DNA of 64,000 nucleotides from Haloarcula salina (lineage in GTDB: Archaea; Halobacteriota; Halobacteria; Halobacteriales; Haloarculaceae), in contig NZ_WRXL01000001.1 of assembly GCF_010119195.1 (NCBI RefSeq), positions 1-64,000 on the forward strand, given 5' to 3'. Each line of letters begins with the position of its first letter. Position 1 is the first letter of the stretch. Made by a program: the position numbers and the translations under genes. A model generated the notes under the pieces. That model saw nothing but the letters and a program-made list of their open reading frames with translations. It was not told the origin of the DNA and did no database searches. Below, piece by piece: positions 1 to 8,067 of the stretch.

Positions 1-153
1 ACGAATGCAGCGGTGGGACTCGTGTAACACCAGGTGATAGTCCGTGTCCGAAATCCACGTCACGTCAGCCTCGCCGTTCAGTTCCTCCTCGAGACTTTTG
101 ATCGTTCCGGCACCGGCGTACCCTGCTCCGAGTACCACTACGTTCTCTGTCAT
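1..153 (-). CDS. Type II NADH dehydrogenase-like FAD oxidoreductase, N-terminus only
   Basis: Only the first 51 residues lie in the window; the gene runs off the left edge. They begin with a beta strand and a dinucleotide-binding loop, GAGYAG at residues 9-14, followed by a helix and the segment VTWISDTDYHLVLHESHR. This is the FAD-binding start of the pyridine nucleotide-disulphide oxidoreductase fold, and the DYHLVLHE segment matches haloarchaeal single-subunit NADH dehydrogenases that feed electrons to quinone at the membrane. Family membership is recognised from the N-terminus alone, so the exact substrate is inferred. A weak TATA-like stretch lies about 25 bases upstream, near 175-186. 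Confidence 0.75.
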   Translation of the reverse strand, partial: MTENVVVLGAGYAGAGTIKSLEEELNGEADVTWISDTDYHLVLHESHRCIR

Positions 154-298
154 ACCGACGACTCCGCAACCGACCGATACAAACCCTTTGAAATCGGTCC
201 CGTTCCGGGGAAAATTATGCCGATAAAATCGTGATGAATGCGAGGGAGCGACAATCACCGCGAGTGAAAGAGATAGCGAGAGGGAAAACCGACTGGAG

Positions 299-832
299 TT
301 AGTGTTCGGGCTCGCCGGCCGGGGCTCGCATATCGTCGATAGCGAGGATGAGCTTGTTGTTCGTGTCGTCTTTGCCCTCGAGTGTCCCGATGATCTGGAG
401 TTTCGAGAGGGGCGTCGGACCGACTGTCACCGAATCGCCCTCGTGGAACTCGGAGAGAGAGCCCTGGAGTTGGATCTCTGCGCGGCACTTTTCGGGGTGG
501 TGGACGCTGGTCAGGTCGATCTCCTCGACGTTCGAGTGTTCGACCAGTTCGCCGTTGTGGCGAAGCGGGACCTCGGCGGCCTGATCCATGTCCTGGATCT
601 GCAGGGCGTCGTAGGCGTTCGCGGTGGGTTTGTACCCGCCTTTCGGGCCCGGCACGCCCTCGACCAGTTGCAGGGCCTTCAGGCTCTGCATCTGGTTGCG
701 GATGGTCCCCGGGTTCCGGTCGACCTTCTCCGCGATGTCCTCGCCCTTGACCGCGCTCTCGCTCTCCCGGTAGAGATTTACCAGTTCCTGTAGAATGTTC
801 TTTTGGCTGGGTGTCAGTTCGATAGATGACAT
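299..832 (-). CDS. Winged-helix transcriptional regulator
   Basis: A 177-residue protein. Residues 1-75 form a winged helix of the type found in COG2524 regulators and NrpR/RNase R-like HTH domains: LTPSQKNILQELVNLYRESE, then GEDIAEKVDRNPGTIRNQMQ as recognition region and GVPGPKGGYKPT as the wing. In COG2524 proteins this domain precedes CBS domains, but here the remaining 100 residues are beta-rich and acidic with no CBS signature, ending in a segment (GDSVTVGPTPLSKLQIIGTL) that looks like a small barrel. It is therefore probably a DNA-binding regulator with an unassigned sensor domain. A TATA-like element at 856-865 supports the start at 832. Target genes cannot be inferred from neighbours. 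Confidence 0.75.
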   Translation of the reverse strand: MSSIELTPSQKNILQELVNLYRESESAVKGEDIAEKVDRNPGTIRNQMQSLKALQLVEGVPGPKGGYKPTANAYDALQIQDMDQAAEVPLRHNGELVEHSNVEEIDLTSVHHPEKCRAEIQLQGSLSEFHEGDSVTVGPTPLSKLQIIGTLEGKDDTNNKLILAIDDMRAPAGEPEH

Positions 833-855
833 AATTTGTTGTTCGGTATAGCCGT

Positions 856-865
856 CCTTAAATGC
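856..865 (-). promoter_or_regulatory. TATA box of the winged-helix regulator
   Basis: On the minus strand the sequence reads GCATTTAAGG, about 25-33 bases upstream of the ATG at 832. That spacing fits a leaderless archaeal transcript. Confidence 0.5.
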
Positions 866-954
866 GACGGTAGACTGTGTGGAACGCGGCGTGTCGGGCG
901 TTCGAAACGGACAAAAACACCACCACTTTTGACGGGGCCCTTCGTGACACAGAT

Positions 955-1878
955 ATGGAAGATCAACGCGTACTGGTGACCGGCGGCGGCGGGTTCATCG
1001 GCGCGAACCTCGCGAACGAACTCGCGGCCGACAACGACGTCATCGCGCTGGACGACGGGTATCTGGGCACGGCCGAGAACGTCTCGGAAGATGTCGAGTA
1101 CGTGGAACGAAGCGTCGTCGAGGACGACCTGCCGACCGACGTTGACGTGGTGTTTCACCTCGCGGCGCTGTCGTCGTACGCGATGCACGAGGACGACCCG
1201 ACCCACGGCGCGCGGGTCAACGTCGAGGGGTTCGTCAACACCGTCGAGCAGGCCCGCGACGACGGCTGTGACACGATCGTCTACGCCTCGACCTCCTCGA
1301 TTTACGGCAGTCGGACCGAGCCCTCGCCAGAGGACATGGACGTGACGGTCAACACGGGCTACGAGGCCTCGAAGATGGCCCGCGAGACCTACGCCGAGTA
1401 CTTCGGGAACCACTACGACCTCACGCTGGCCGGGATGCGCTTTTTTTCGGTGTACCAGGGCTACGGCGGCGCCGAGGAACACAAGGGCGAGTACGCCAAC
1501 GTCATCGCGCAGTTCGCCGACGACATGGCGAACGGCGAAGCGCCCGTCCTGTACGGCGACGGCGAGCAGACTCGCGATTTCACCCACGTCGACGACATCG
1601 TCCGCGGGCTGATCCAGGCCGCCGACCACGAACTCGACGGCGTCTACAACCTCGGCACCGGCGAGGCCTACGACTTCCTCACGGTCGTCGAGATGCTCAA
1701 CGACGAACTCGGGACCGACATCGACCCGGAATTCGTCGAGAACCCCATCCCGGACGACGTGTACGTCCACGACACCTGCGCCGACGCTTCGAAGATGCGC
1801 GCGGCGACCGGCTGGGAACCGCAGATCAGCTTCGAGGAGGGGATCGAACTGGTCTGTGCGCCCTACACCGGCGACTGA
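955..1878 (+). CDS. NAD-dependent sugar-nucleotide epimerase/dehydratase
   Basis: A 307-residue short-chain dehydrogenase/reductase of the extended type. The NAD-binding loop GGGGFIGANL is at residues 11-20, the serine of the active site is in YASTSSIYG and the catalytic Tyr-Lys pair is in YEASKMA. The family includes UDP-glucose 4-epimerase and dTDP-glucose dehydratase, which work in nucleotide-sugar supply for glycans. The substrate is not determined here. An in-frame ATG at 877 exists, but the ATG at 955 directly precedes the conserved first strand and has a TATA-like CTTTTGA about 27 bases upstream (926-932), so 955 is preferred. Confidence 0.85.
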   Translation: MEDQRVLVTGGGGFIGANLANELAADNDVIALDDGYLGTAENVSEDVEYVERSVVEDDLPTDVDVVFHLAALSSYAMHEDDPTHGARVNVEGFVNTVEQARDDGCDTIVYASTSSIYGSRTEPSPEDMDVTVNTGYEASKMARETYAEYFGNHYDLTLAGMRFFSVYQGYGGAEEHKGEYANVIAQFADDMANGEAPVLYGDGEQTRDFTHVDDIVRGLIQAADHELDGVYNLGTGEAYDFLTVVEMLNDELGTDIDPEFVENPIPDDVYVHDTCADASKMRAATGWEPQISFEEGIELVCAPYTGD

Positions 1879-1938
1879 CCGAGCGGCGACCCGGACCGCG
1901 AGGCGGGGACATTTACTTCTCGGCGGTGAAGCGCGGGT

Positions 1939-2853
1939 ATGAACCGACAGGTGCGCGTCCTCGGCGTTCCGATGGACCTCGGCGCCGACCGACGCGGGGT
2001 CGACATGGGGCCGTCGGCGATCCGCTACGGCGGGCTCGCCGAACAGATCGAGAGCGCGGGTATCGACTGCGTCGACGGGGGCGACATCCACGTCCCCCGG
2101 CCGGAAGAGCGCGATCCGGACGCGGGCAGTCCAACGCCGGGGCGCGCGAAGTTCTTCAGGGAGACGAAGGAAGTGTGCGAAGACGTGGCGACCGCGGTCG
2201 ACGCGACGGTCGGAGAGGGGGGATTCCCGCTCGTTCTCGGCGGCGATCACTCCATCGCCGTCGGCACGCTCGCCGGCGCGGCCCGGGACGACGAGGACCT
2301 GGGCGTCGTCTGGTTCGACGCCCACGGCGACTTCAACACGCCGGAGACGACGCCGAGCGGCAACATCCACGGGATGTCGCTGGCCGCCGTCCTCGGCCGG
2401 GGCCCGTTCGCCGACCACGAGTGGGCGCACACGCCGGCCGTCAGCGAGGAGAACGTCGTCATCGTCGGGCTCCGCGACGTAGACGAGGGGGAGCGCCGCC
2501 TCATCCGGGAGAGCGAGGCGACGGCATTCACGATGTCCGACATCGACGCTCGGAGCGCCCCGGAGGTCGTCGCCGAGGCCCTGGAGATCGCGACCGACGG
2601 CACCGACGGCATCCACGTCAGCCTCGACATGGACTGGCTCGACCCGACGGAAGCACCGGGCGTCGGGACGCCGGTCCGCGGGGGCGTCTCATACCGCGAG
2701 GCCCACACCGCCATGGAGTACGTCGCGGAGCACCACAAGCGACTGCGCTCGATGGAGGTCGTCGAGGTGAACCCGATCCTCGACCAGCACAACAAGACGG
2801 CCGAACTGGCCTGCGAACTGGTCGCGAGCGCGTTCGGTAAGCGAGTGCTCTGA
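1939..2853 (+). CDS. rocF: Arginase (ureohydrolase family)
   Basis: A 304-residue ureohydrolase, the usual family length. Metal-binding motifs are all present: GGDHSIAVG, then WFDAHGDFNTPETTPSGN and SLDMDWLDP. The asparagine and serine of the NTPETTPSGNIHGM segment match arginase, which hydrolyses arginine to ornithine and urea with two manganese ions, rather than agmatinase, so arginase is the best call; formimidoylglutamase or another ureohydrolase remains possible. A TATA-like ATTTACT lies at 1911-1917. The gene is convergent with the next one: its TGA (2851-2853) directly abuts the stop of the minus-strand reductase. Confidence 0.85.
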   Translation: MNRQVRVLGVPMDLGADRRGVDMGPSAIRYGGLAEQIESAGIDCVDGGDIHVPRPEERDPDAGSPTPGRAKFFRETKEVCEDVATAVDATVGEGGFPLVLGGDHSIAVGTLAGAARDDEDLGVVWFDAHGDFNTPETTPSGNIHGMSLAAVLGRGPFADHEWAHTPAVSEENVVIVGLRDVDEGERRLIRESEATAFTMSDIDARSAPEVVAEALEIATDGTDGIHVSLDMDWLDPTEAPGVGTPVRGGVSYREAHTAMEYVAEHHKRLRSMEVVEVNPILDQHNKTAELACELVASAFGKRVL

Positions 2854-3900
2854 CTACCCGAACCCCTCGTACTGCATCTCCGAGTCGGGGACGCCGACGC
2901 TCCGCGCGGCCCGGACCAGCGTCGAGACCATGGCGCTGATGCCACAGGCGTACAGCTCGACGTTCGAGGGGTCGATGCGGGCGTCGACGCCCGACTTCGG
3001 GGCCTGCTTGCGAGCGCCGGCGAGGCGCTCGGGGAGCCGTGCGTTGGCGAGCGCGTCCTCGGCGACGTGCGTGACGAACACCGACTGGACGTAGTCGGTC
3101 TCGCCCTCCCAGTCGGTCAGCAGTGGCTCGCGGGTGAGCGTCGGGACGAAGTGGAAGTGGTCGTGCTCGGCGTCCAGCCGCCGGAAGTGCTCGCGGTGGG
3201 GCAGGTCGTCCTCCCAGCCGCAGCCGAGGAACAGCCAGACGTGCCGGGGGTCGCCGTCGACCACGTCACGGCCCGTCTCAAAGGTGTAGTCGATCATGCT
3301 CTTGAACGGCGCGACGCCGGTCCCCGTCGCCAGGAAGACCATATCGCGCCTCGACGGCGGGTCGAGCACCATGTGGCCGTTGGGGCCGCGGACCACCACC
3401 CGGTCGCCCACGTCGACGTGTTCGAACAGATCGCTCGTGAGCCGTCCGCCGGGGACGAGTCGGATGCAGAACTCCAGTTCGTCCTCGGTTGGAGAGTTCG
3501 CGAGCGAGTACGCTCGCGGCGTGTCGCCCACCCTGAGCGTGACGTACTGCCCCGGCGCGAAGTCGATGTCCACGTCGGCCTTCACGCGGAGGCGAAGCAG
3601 CGACGGATAGGGGCGGTCGAACCGCTCGGCGAGCGTCTCGATTCGGTCGAGACGGGCGTCGGACGCACCGGCCGCTCGCAGGCGCTCGAACAGGTCGTCC
3701 CACCGGTAGGTCGAGCCCTCGTCGGCGTCCGCCAGCCAGGATCGCTCGCCGACGGCCGCGATCTGGTCGCGGAGTGCCGACAGCACCTCGTCGTTGCGGT
3801 TTCGGTCCATCGGCTCGGCCAGCGTGACGCGGGCGTCCTTCGTGACCAGCGGGAGCTGCGCCGCGCGGTCGTGTTGCGAGAGGTGGGAGGGCAGGTCCAT
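2854..3900 (-). CDS. FAD-binding oxidoreductase, ferredoxin-NADP reductase type
   Basis: A 348-residue flavoprotein. The FAD-binding barrel carries FAPGQYVTLRVG and the RAYSLANSP flavin motif, and the NAD(P)-binding domain carries FLATGTGVAPFKSMI and the C-terminal ELYACGIS. This is the ferredoxin reductase-like superfamily that moves electrons between NAD(P)H and a small electron carrier. No iron-sulfur cysteines are present, so a separate partner is needed. The recognisable barrel starts only near residue 100. The first 25-30 residues may supply an early strand (ARVTLAEP), leaving a helical segment of about 65 residues that is unusual for the family. Partner and reaction direction are unknown. 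Confidence 0.8.
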   Translation of the reverse strand: MDLPSHLSQHDRAAQLPLVTKDARVTLAEPMDRNRNDEVLSALRDQIAAVGERSWLADADEGSTYRWDDLFERLRAAGASDARLDRIETLAERFDRPYPSLLRLRVKADVDIDFAPGQYVTLRVGDTPRAYSLANSPTEDELEFCIRLVPGGRLTSDLFEHVDVGDRVVVRGPNGHMVLDPPSRRDMVFLATGTGVAPFKSMIDYTFETGRDVVDGDPRHVWLFLGCGWEDDLPHREHFRRLDAEHDHFHFVPTLTREPLLTDWEGETDYVQSVFVTHVAEDALANARLPERLAGARKQAPKSGVDARIDPSNVELYACGISAMVSTLVRAARSVGVPDSEMQYEGFG

Positions 3901-4001
3901 GGACGGGCTAGCACGTCGACCGTTGTATCTCTACCCCCCGCTCTCGGTCGAGTCGGCGAGAGAGAGAGTCTCACTCGCGGCTAGCGCTCGCCGTGACCGG
4001 C

Positions 4002-4826
4002 CTAGCGGTCGACGGAGAGGCCGGCGTGCCACTGATCGGCGTCGGCGTCCTCGACGGCCTCGTCCATCGCGTCGAGGTAGGTCACGGCGAGGCTGGCGCA
4101 CTTTGCGGCCTTTCGCTCGCCTTCAGTCCGGAACTCGCCCGTGACGCGGTTGGCGTACACCGTACAGACCGCGCCGGCGCGCAGGCCGTAGAGGCTCGCC
4201 AGCGTGAGGATGCTCGCGGCCTCCATCTCGAAGTTGAGGACGCCGGCCTCGCGGAGCGCCTCGATTCGCTCGTCGCTGCCGCTGGCCTCGAAGCCCTCGA
4301 AGCCGGGGCGGGACTGGCCGGCGTAGAAGCTATCCGTCGAGCAGGTGACCCCGAGGTGGTAGTCGTAGCCCAGTTCCTCGGCGGCGGCGACGAGCGCCGA
4401 GACGACGCGGTGGTCGGCGCTCGCGGGGTAGTCCTCGCGGACGTACTCCTTGCTGGTCCCCTCCTGTCGGACCGCCCCGGTCGTGATGATCAGGTCGCCG
4501 ACGCTGGCCTCCTCCTGGATGGCCCCGCAGGAGCCGACCCGGAGGAAGGTGTCCGCGCCGACGCGCGCCAGTTCCTCGACGGCGATGGCGGCGGACGGGC
4601 AGCCGATGCCCGTCGAGGTGACCGAGATGGGCGACCCCTCGTGGGCCCCCGTCGCCGTGCGGTACTCGCGGTGTTCGGCGACGACCTCGTGGTCGTCCCA
4701 GTAGTCCACGATCTTCTCGACCCGCTCGGGGTTGCCCGGCAGCAGCACGCTGTCGGCCACGTCGTCCGAACTCACTTCGAGGTGGTACTGCACGTCGTCG
4801 TTCGGGTCTTCGCTGTCGTCGGTCAT
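4002..4826 (-). CDS. udp: Uridine phosphorylase (nucleoside phosphorylase family)
   Basis: A 274-residue PNP/UDP-family protein. It contains the phosphate-binding start DSVLLPGNPERV, the GIGCPSAAIAVEEL segment, RVGSCGAIQ and the nucleoside-site motif LNFEMEAASI. Uridine phosphorylase cleaves uridine with phosphate to uracil and ribose 1-phosphate. The start at 4826 is chosen because the ATG overlaps the stop of the upstream cytidine deaminase (ATGA), a typical coupled arrangement; the open frame continues further upstream only through the deaminase gene. Together the two proteins would turn cytidine into uracil plus ribose 1-phosphate. Confidence 0.87.
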   Translation of the reverse strand: MTDDSEDPNDDVQYHLEVSSDDVADSVLLPGNPERVEKIVDYWDDHEVVAEHREYRTATGAHEGSPISVTSTGIGCPSAAIAVEELARVGADTFLRVGSCGAIQEEASVGDLIITTGAVRQEGTSKEYVREDYPASADHRVVSALVAAAEELGYDYHLGVTCSTDSFYAGQSRPGFEGFEASGSDERIEALREAGVLNFEMEAASILTLASLYGLRAGAVCTVYANRVTGEFRTEGERKAAKCASLAVTYLDAMDEAVEDADADQWHAGLSVDR

Positions 4827-5209
4827 GCGTCGAGGTGGCCGCGGGTGATCGTCTCCGGGATGAGGTCGCCGAGTTCGTACGCGGTCGGGTCGTCGCCGTC
4901 GGTGACGACCTCGAAGGACTCGTCGCAGAACTCCGCCAGCGTCTGTCGACACATCCCGCAGGGCGTGACGCCGTCGCGCTTGCCGGAGGTGACGGCGATG
5001 CGCTCGAACTCCCGGTGGCCGTCGCTGACCGCCTTTCCGACGGCCACCTCCTCGGCGTGGAGGCTGTTGCTGTAGTTCGCGTTCTCGATGTTACAGCCGG
5101 TGTACACGTCGCCGTCGGTGGTCTCGATGGCCGCGCCGACGGTGTACTCCGAGTACGGGACGTACGCGTCGTCGATGGCGTCTCTGGCCGCTTCGAGGAG
5201 GTCGTCCAT
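4823..5209 (-). CDS. cdd: Cytidine deaminase
   Basis: A 128-residue zinc deaminase, the length of the small tetrameric class. The active site is HAEEVA at residues 51-56 with the catalytic glutamate, and PCGMC at residues 83-87 supplies two cysteine ligands. Substrate-binding residues lie in GCNIENANYSNSL. The first zinc ligand is histidine rather than the cysteine usual in short cytidine deaminases; histidine is known at this place in the longer dimeric enzyme of Escherichia coli. The gene overlaps udp by four bases and would convert cytidine to uridine for it. Confidence 0.88.
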   Translation of the reverse strand: MDDLLEAARDAIDDAYVPYSEYTVGAAIETTDGDVYTGCNIENANYSNSLHAEEVAVGKAVSDGHREFERIAVTSGKRDGVTPCGMCRQTLAEFCDESFEVVTDGDDPTAYELGDLIPETITRGHLDA

Positions 5210-5303
5210 GCTCCGGGGTCGACCGGACGGGTGGAAATGCTGTCGGTCCCGATAGAATGTGCCGGTTCGTCGCCGCGTTCGAGCGCCGAGACAGCGGTCC
5301 GAC

Positions 5304-6671
5304 TCAGGCGTCCGCGACGGTGACCTCGTCCACCGCGTCGCCGACGACCGCGGTCGTCTCGTCGACGAGCGCGTCGATGTCGTCGCTCTCGGCGTAGACG
5401 CGGACGTACGGCTCCGTCCCGCTCGGGCGGACGAGCGTCCACGAGCCGTCCGAAAAGGAGAGGCGGACGCCGTACTCCGTCGAGACCCCCGCGTCGGGGA
5501 ACGTCGCGGGCAGGGCGGATTCGAGGCGGTCCATGACCGCGGCCTTGGCGTCGTCCGGGCACGAGACGCTCACCTTCTCGTAGGGCCGCTCCGAGATAGC
5601 GGCCCGCCGGTCGGCGACGCCCTCCGCGGCGAACAGGCGCGTGAGGACGGCCGCGCTGGCGACGCCGTCGATCCAGCCGCCGAAAGCGGTGTGGATGTGC
5701 TTCCAGGGTTCGGCGGCGAAGACGACTTCGGTGTCGTCGGTCCCGCTCTCGCGGGCGTTCGCGATGCCGACGTGGAGCGAGCCGAGGTGGATGCGCTCGA
5801 CGCGGCCGCCGGCGGCCTCCACCCGCTCGTCGATTCGGCCAGAGGCGTTCGGCGTCGTCACCACGACGGGGTCCGAGGCGGTCGCCGCCCGCGTGTAGTG
5901 CTCGGCGAGCATCGCGAGGACGGTGTCCTCGTGGATCACCTCGCCGTCGCGGTCGACCACGACGATGCGGTCGGCGTCGCCGTCGTGGCCGAAGCCGAAG
6001 TCGGCGTCGGAGTCGGCGACGAACCGCCGGAAGTCGGCGAGGGTCTCCGGCGTCGGCTTGCTCTCGCGGCCGGGGAAGAAGCCGTCGACGTTGGCCTCGG
6101 TCGCCAGCACGTCCGCGCCGAGCGTGCCGAGGACCTGCGGCGTGGCGACGCCGCCCATCCCGTTGCCGCAGTCGACGGCGACCGTCAGCCCGGACGGGTC
6201 GGCCCCGAGCGACTCGGCGTAGGCCGCGACCGCGGCGCGGTAGTCGTCGAGGGCGTCGACGGACTCGGCGCCGGCCCAGTCGCGCCAGACCGCGGGGCCG
6301 GCCTCGTCGGCGACCCGGCGCTCGATCCGTTCTTCGGCGTCGTCGCCGTACTCCGTGCCGTCGGTGAACACCTTGATGCCGTTGTCCGTCGGGGGGTTGT
6401 GACTCGCGGTGATCATCACGCCGTGTCGGCCCCGCGAGGCGTAGGCCAGGGCCGGCGTCGGGACGCGTCCGACTCTGACGACGCGAGCGCCGGCGCTCTG
6501 GAGGCCCGCGGCCATCGCGTCGGCGAGCGCCGGCGACGTGACGCGGCCGTCGTACCCGAGCGCGAACGTCTCGCCGTCCCGCCCCACGGCCTGCCCGACC
6601 CGGAGCGCGAGCTCGGGCGTCACCTTCGATACGACATCCCCCCGGATTCCGGCCGTCCCGAACAGTTCCAT
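5304..6671 (-). CDS. glmM: Phosphohexomutase (phosphoglucosamine/phosphomannomutase family)
   Basis: A 455-residue alpha-D-phosphohexomutase with all four signatures: the start FGTAGIRG, the phosphoserine loop MITASHNPP with Ser90, the magnesium loop GHDGDADRI and the C-terminal sugar-phosphate loop RPSGTEPYVRV. Members interconvert 1- and 6-phosphates of glucosamine, mannose or glucose, and some archaeal members act on pentose phosphates. It lies directly upstream of cdd-udp on the same strand with a 94-base gap, so a role in handling ribose 1-phosphate should be considered beside the default glmM role. A TATA-like GAATTAAACGG at about 6693-6703 supports the start. Confidence 0.8.
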   Translation of the reverse strand: MELFGTAGIRGDVVSKVTPELALRVGQAVGRDGETFALGYDGRVTSPALADAMAAGLQSAGARVVRVGRVPTPALAYASRGRHGVMITASHNPPTDNGIKVFTDGTEYGDDAEERIERRVADEAGPAVWRDWAGAESVDALDDYRAAVAAYAESLGADPSGLTVAVDCGNGMGGVATPQVLGTLGADVLATEANVDGFFPGRESKPTPETLADFRRFVADSDADFGFGHDGDADRIVVVDRDGEVIHEDTVLAMLAEHYTRAATASDPVVVTTPNASGRIDERVEAAGGRVERIHLGSLHVGIANARESGTDDTEVVFAAEPWKHIHTAFGGWIDGVASAAVLTRLFAAEGVADRRAAISERPYEKVSVSCPDDAKAAVMDRLESALPATFPDAGVSTEYGVRLSFSDGSWTLVRPSGTEPYVRVYAESDDIDALVDETTAVVGDAVDEVTVADA

Positions 6672-6778
6672 ACCGGCGATGCGGAAGCCGGCCGTTTAAT
6701 TCTCTCGTTCGGCGACAGCTATGTCGGTGCGTCGGGAAGGCGCGACCGGGCGTCGCACAGAGAAAAGGGAGCGACCGA

Positions 6779-7501
6779 TTACAGCAGTTCGTCGAAGTCG
6801 TAACCGTCGATATCGACGCCCTCGGCCGTGACTTCGGCGAGATAGATGCCGTTCCCGGAACCGGTGTCGCGCTCTGCGGCGGCCTTGATCGAGGCGGCGG
6901 CGACCTCGCGGGCCTCCGCGTTGCTCATGTCGTCCTCGTAGCGGTCTTCGAGGGTCCCGTAGGCGACGGTCAGCCCGGAGCCGGTGACCGTGTAGTCGTC
7001 TTTCATGACGCCGCCGGCCGGGTCGATGGAGTAGACGTGGTGGCCGTCGTCGTCGACGCCGCCGAGGATGGGGTTGATGGCGAAGAAGGGGCCGCCGCGG
7101 GCGAAGTTCCCGGCGAGCGTCGAGAGCCCCTTCATCGTGATGTCCTCGCCGCGTCGAGCCTCGTAGAGGTTGACCTCGGCGCGGAGCGTGCGGATGAACG
7201 ACTGCGCGCCGCCGACGCTGCCCACGAGCGTGAGCGCGGCGGTCGGGTGGATCTGCTCGACCTTCTGGACGTTCTTGTTCGAGACGAAGCGACCGCCGAG
7301 CGAGGCGCGCATGTCCGTCGCGATGACGACGCCGTCGGTCGTCGTGATACCGATGGTGGTCGTACCCGTCTTGTTCACCTTCTCGCCGTCCTGGGCGGAC
7401 TGTTCGGGGAGGGATCCGACCTCTGGCTCGTAGGGATCGCTCTGGAACTCGTCGGCGGTCTTGGGTCCAGAGAAATCCGGCCCGGGAGTCATCTCTCGCA
7501 T
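6779..7501 (-). CDS. psmB: Proteasome beta subunit
   Basis: A 240-residue proteasome beta subunit. A 46-residue acidic propeptide ends in KTG; autocleavage would expose Thr47 as the catalytic nucleophile of TTTIGI. The catalytic aspartate is in TDMRAS (mature residue 17). The lysine equivalent to Lys33 appears one place later because GGRFVSN carries one extra residue. The conserved YSIDPAGG and VTGSG segments follow. With alpha subunits elsewhere in the genome it forms the 20S core in the cytoplasm. GATAAAACC on the plus strand (7526-7535) is a good TATA box 30 bases upstream and favours the ATG at 7501 over the one at 7492. Confidence 0.95.
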   Translation of the reverse strand: MREMTPGPDFSGPKTADEFQSDPYEPEVGSLPEQSAQDGEKVNKTGTTTIGITTTDGVVIATDMRASLGGRFVSNKNVQKVEQIHPTAALTLVGSVGGAQSFIRTLRAEVNLYEARRGEDITMKGLSTLAGNFARGGPFFAINPILGGVDDDGHHVYSIDPAGGVMKDDYTVTGSGLTVAYGTLEDRYEDDMSNAEAREVAAASIKAAAERDTGSGNGIYLAEVTAEGVDIDGYDFDELL

Positions 7502-7524
7502 TACCCTGCGGTATCAGTCCGGCG

Positions 7525-7536
7525 CTGATAAAACCT
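7525..7536 (-). promoter_or_regulatory. TATA box of psmB
   Basis: The minus strand reads GGTTTTATC about 25-34 bases before the psmB ATG, the spacing of a leaderless haloarchaeal promoter. Confidence 0.6.
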
Positions 7537-7622
7537 CTTCTTGTGGTGAGCCTGACCGCCTCCAGCGAGACGTCGCGGTCGCACCTCGTTCGATTACGGA
7601 GACCTCGAATTGTGTGACATCA

Positions 7623-7793
7623 TCAGGCGCTCGCCTGCGCGTAGGCGTCGTTGAGCCCCGAGAGGACCCGGTCCATCGGAAGCCGGAGGCCGAGTCGCTC
7701 CGTGATCATCGCTACCGGCAACAGCAGGATGCCGAGCAGCAGGGTGAACTGGTAGAGTGCGAACAGCGTTGCGGTGTACAGTCGGGCAACCAT
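7623..7793 (-). CDS. Small membrane protein, 56 residues
   Basis: The protein starts MVARLYTATLFALYQFTLLL and has one or two hydrophobic segments (residues 7-30), followed by an amphipathic tail MDRVLSGLNDAYAQASA. The open frame extends upstream to 7910, but the internal ATG at 7793 has a clear TATA box (TTATATA, 7822-7831) about 30 bases before it, so the short form is preferred. It resembles small uncharacterised haloarchaeal membrane proteins; I recognise no domain and assign no function. Confidence 0.65.
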   Translation of the reverse strand: MVARLYTATLFALYQFTLLLGILLLPVAMITERLGLRLPMDRVLSGLNDAYAQASA

Positions 7794-7821
7794 CGTCTTC
7801 GGCTGAGTCCAGAGCGTGTCT

Positions 7822-7831
7822 GGTATATAAG
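7822..7831 (-). promoter_or_regulatory. TATA box of the 56-residue membrane protein
   Basis: The minus strand reads CTTATATACC about 30 bases upstream of the ATG at 7793. It fixes the start of the short gene. Confidence 0.6.
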
Positions 7832-7982
7832 CTTTGTTGCCACCCTGTGGAAACGTATCATCGATTGTGAAGGACTGTCCCGCCGCAGTCTTGCGGTTTG
7901 CCGAACACACTGGGAGCAGTCGTATTCCGGGTCACCGACGCCGCCGGAGGCGTAACAGGGGCGTGAGCCGCGCCGCTGGTTC

Positions 7983-7995
7983 GCATAAGTTATGC
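7983..7995. repeat. 13-base perfect palindrome in an intergenic region
   Basis: GCATAAGTTATGC is a perfect 6-1-6 inverted repeat. It lies in the 274-base gap between the divergent small membrane protein and the UPF0212 gene, about 72 bases before the latter. It may be an operator; no regulator gene is adjacent. Confidence 0.4.
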
Positions 7996-8067
7996 AGATA
8001 GTAACGGTGACGTGCGCACCGGACGCGAATCAAAACTATCGAATAGTCGGGCCACGAGAGTGTGCGT

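Noticed and set aside
814-2616. A 600-codon open frame on the minus strand across the epimerase and arginase genes
   Set aside because: It is a shadow of two well-supported plus-strand genes; its product is Arg/Val/Asp-rich low-complexity with no domain, as expected from GC-rich antisense frames.
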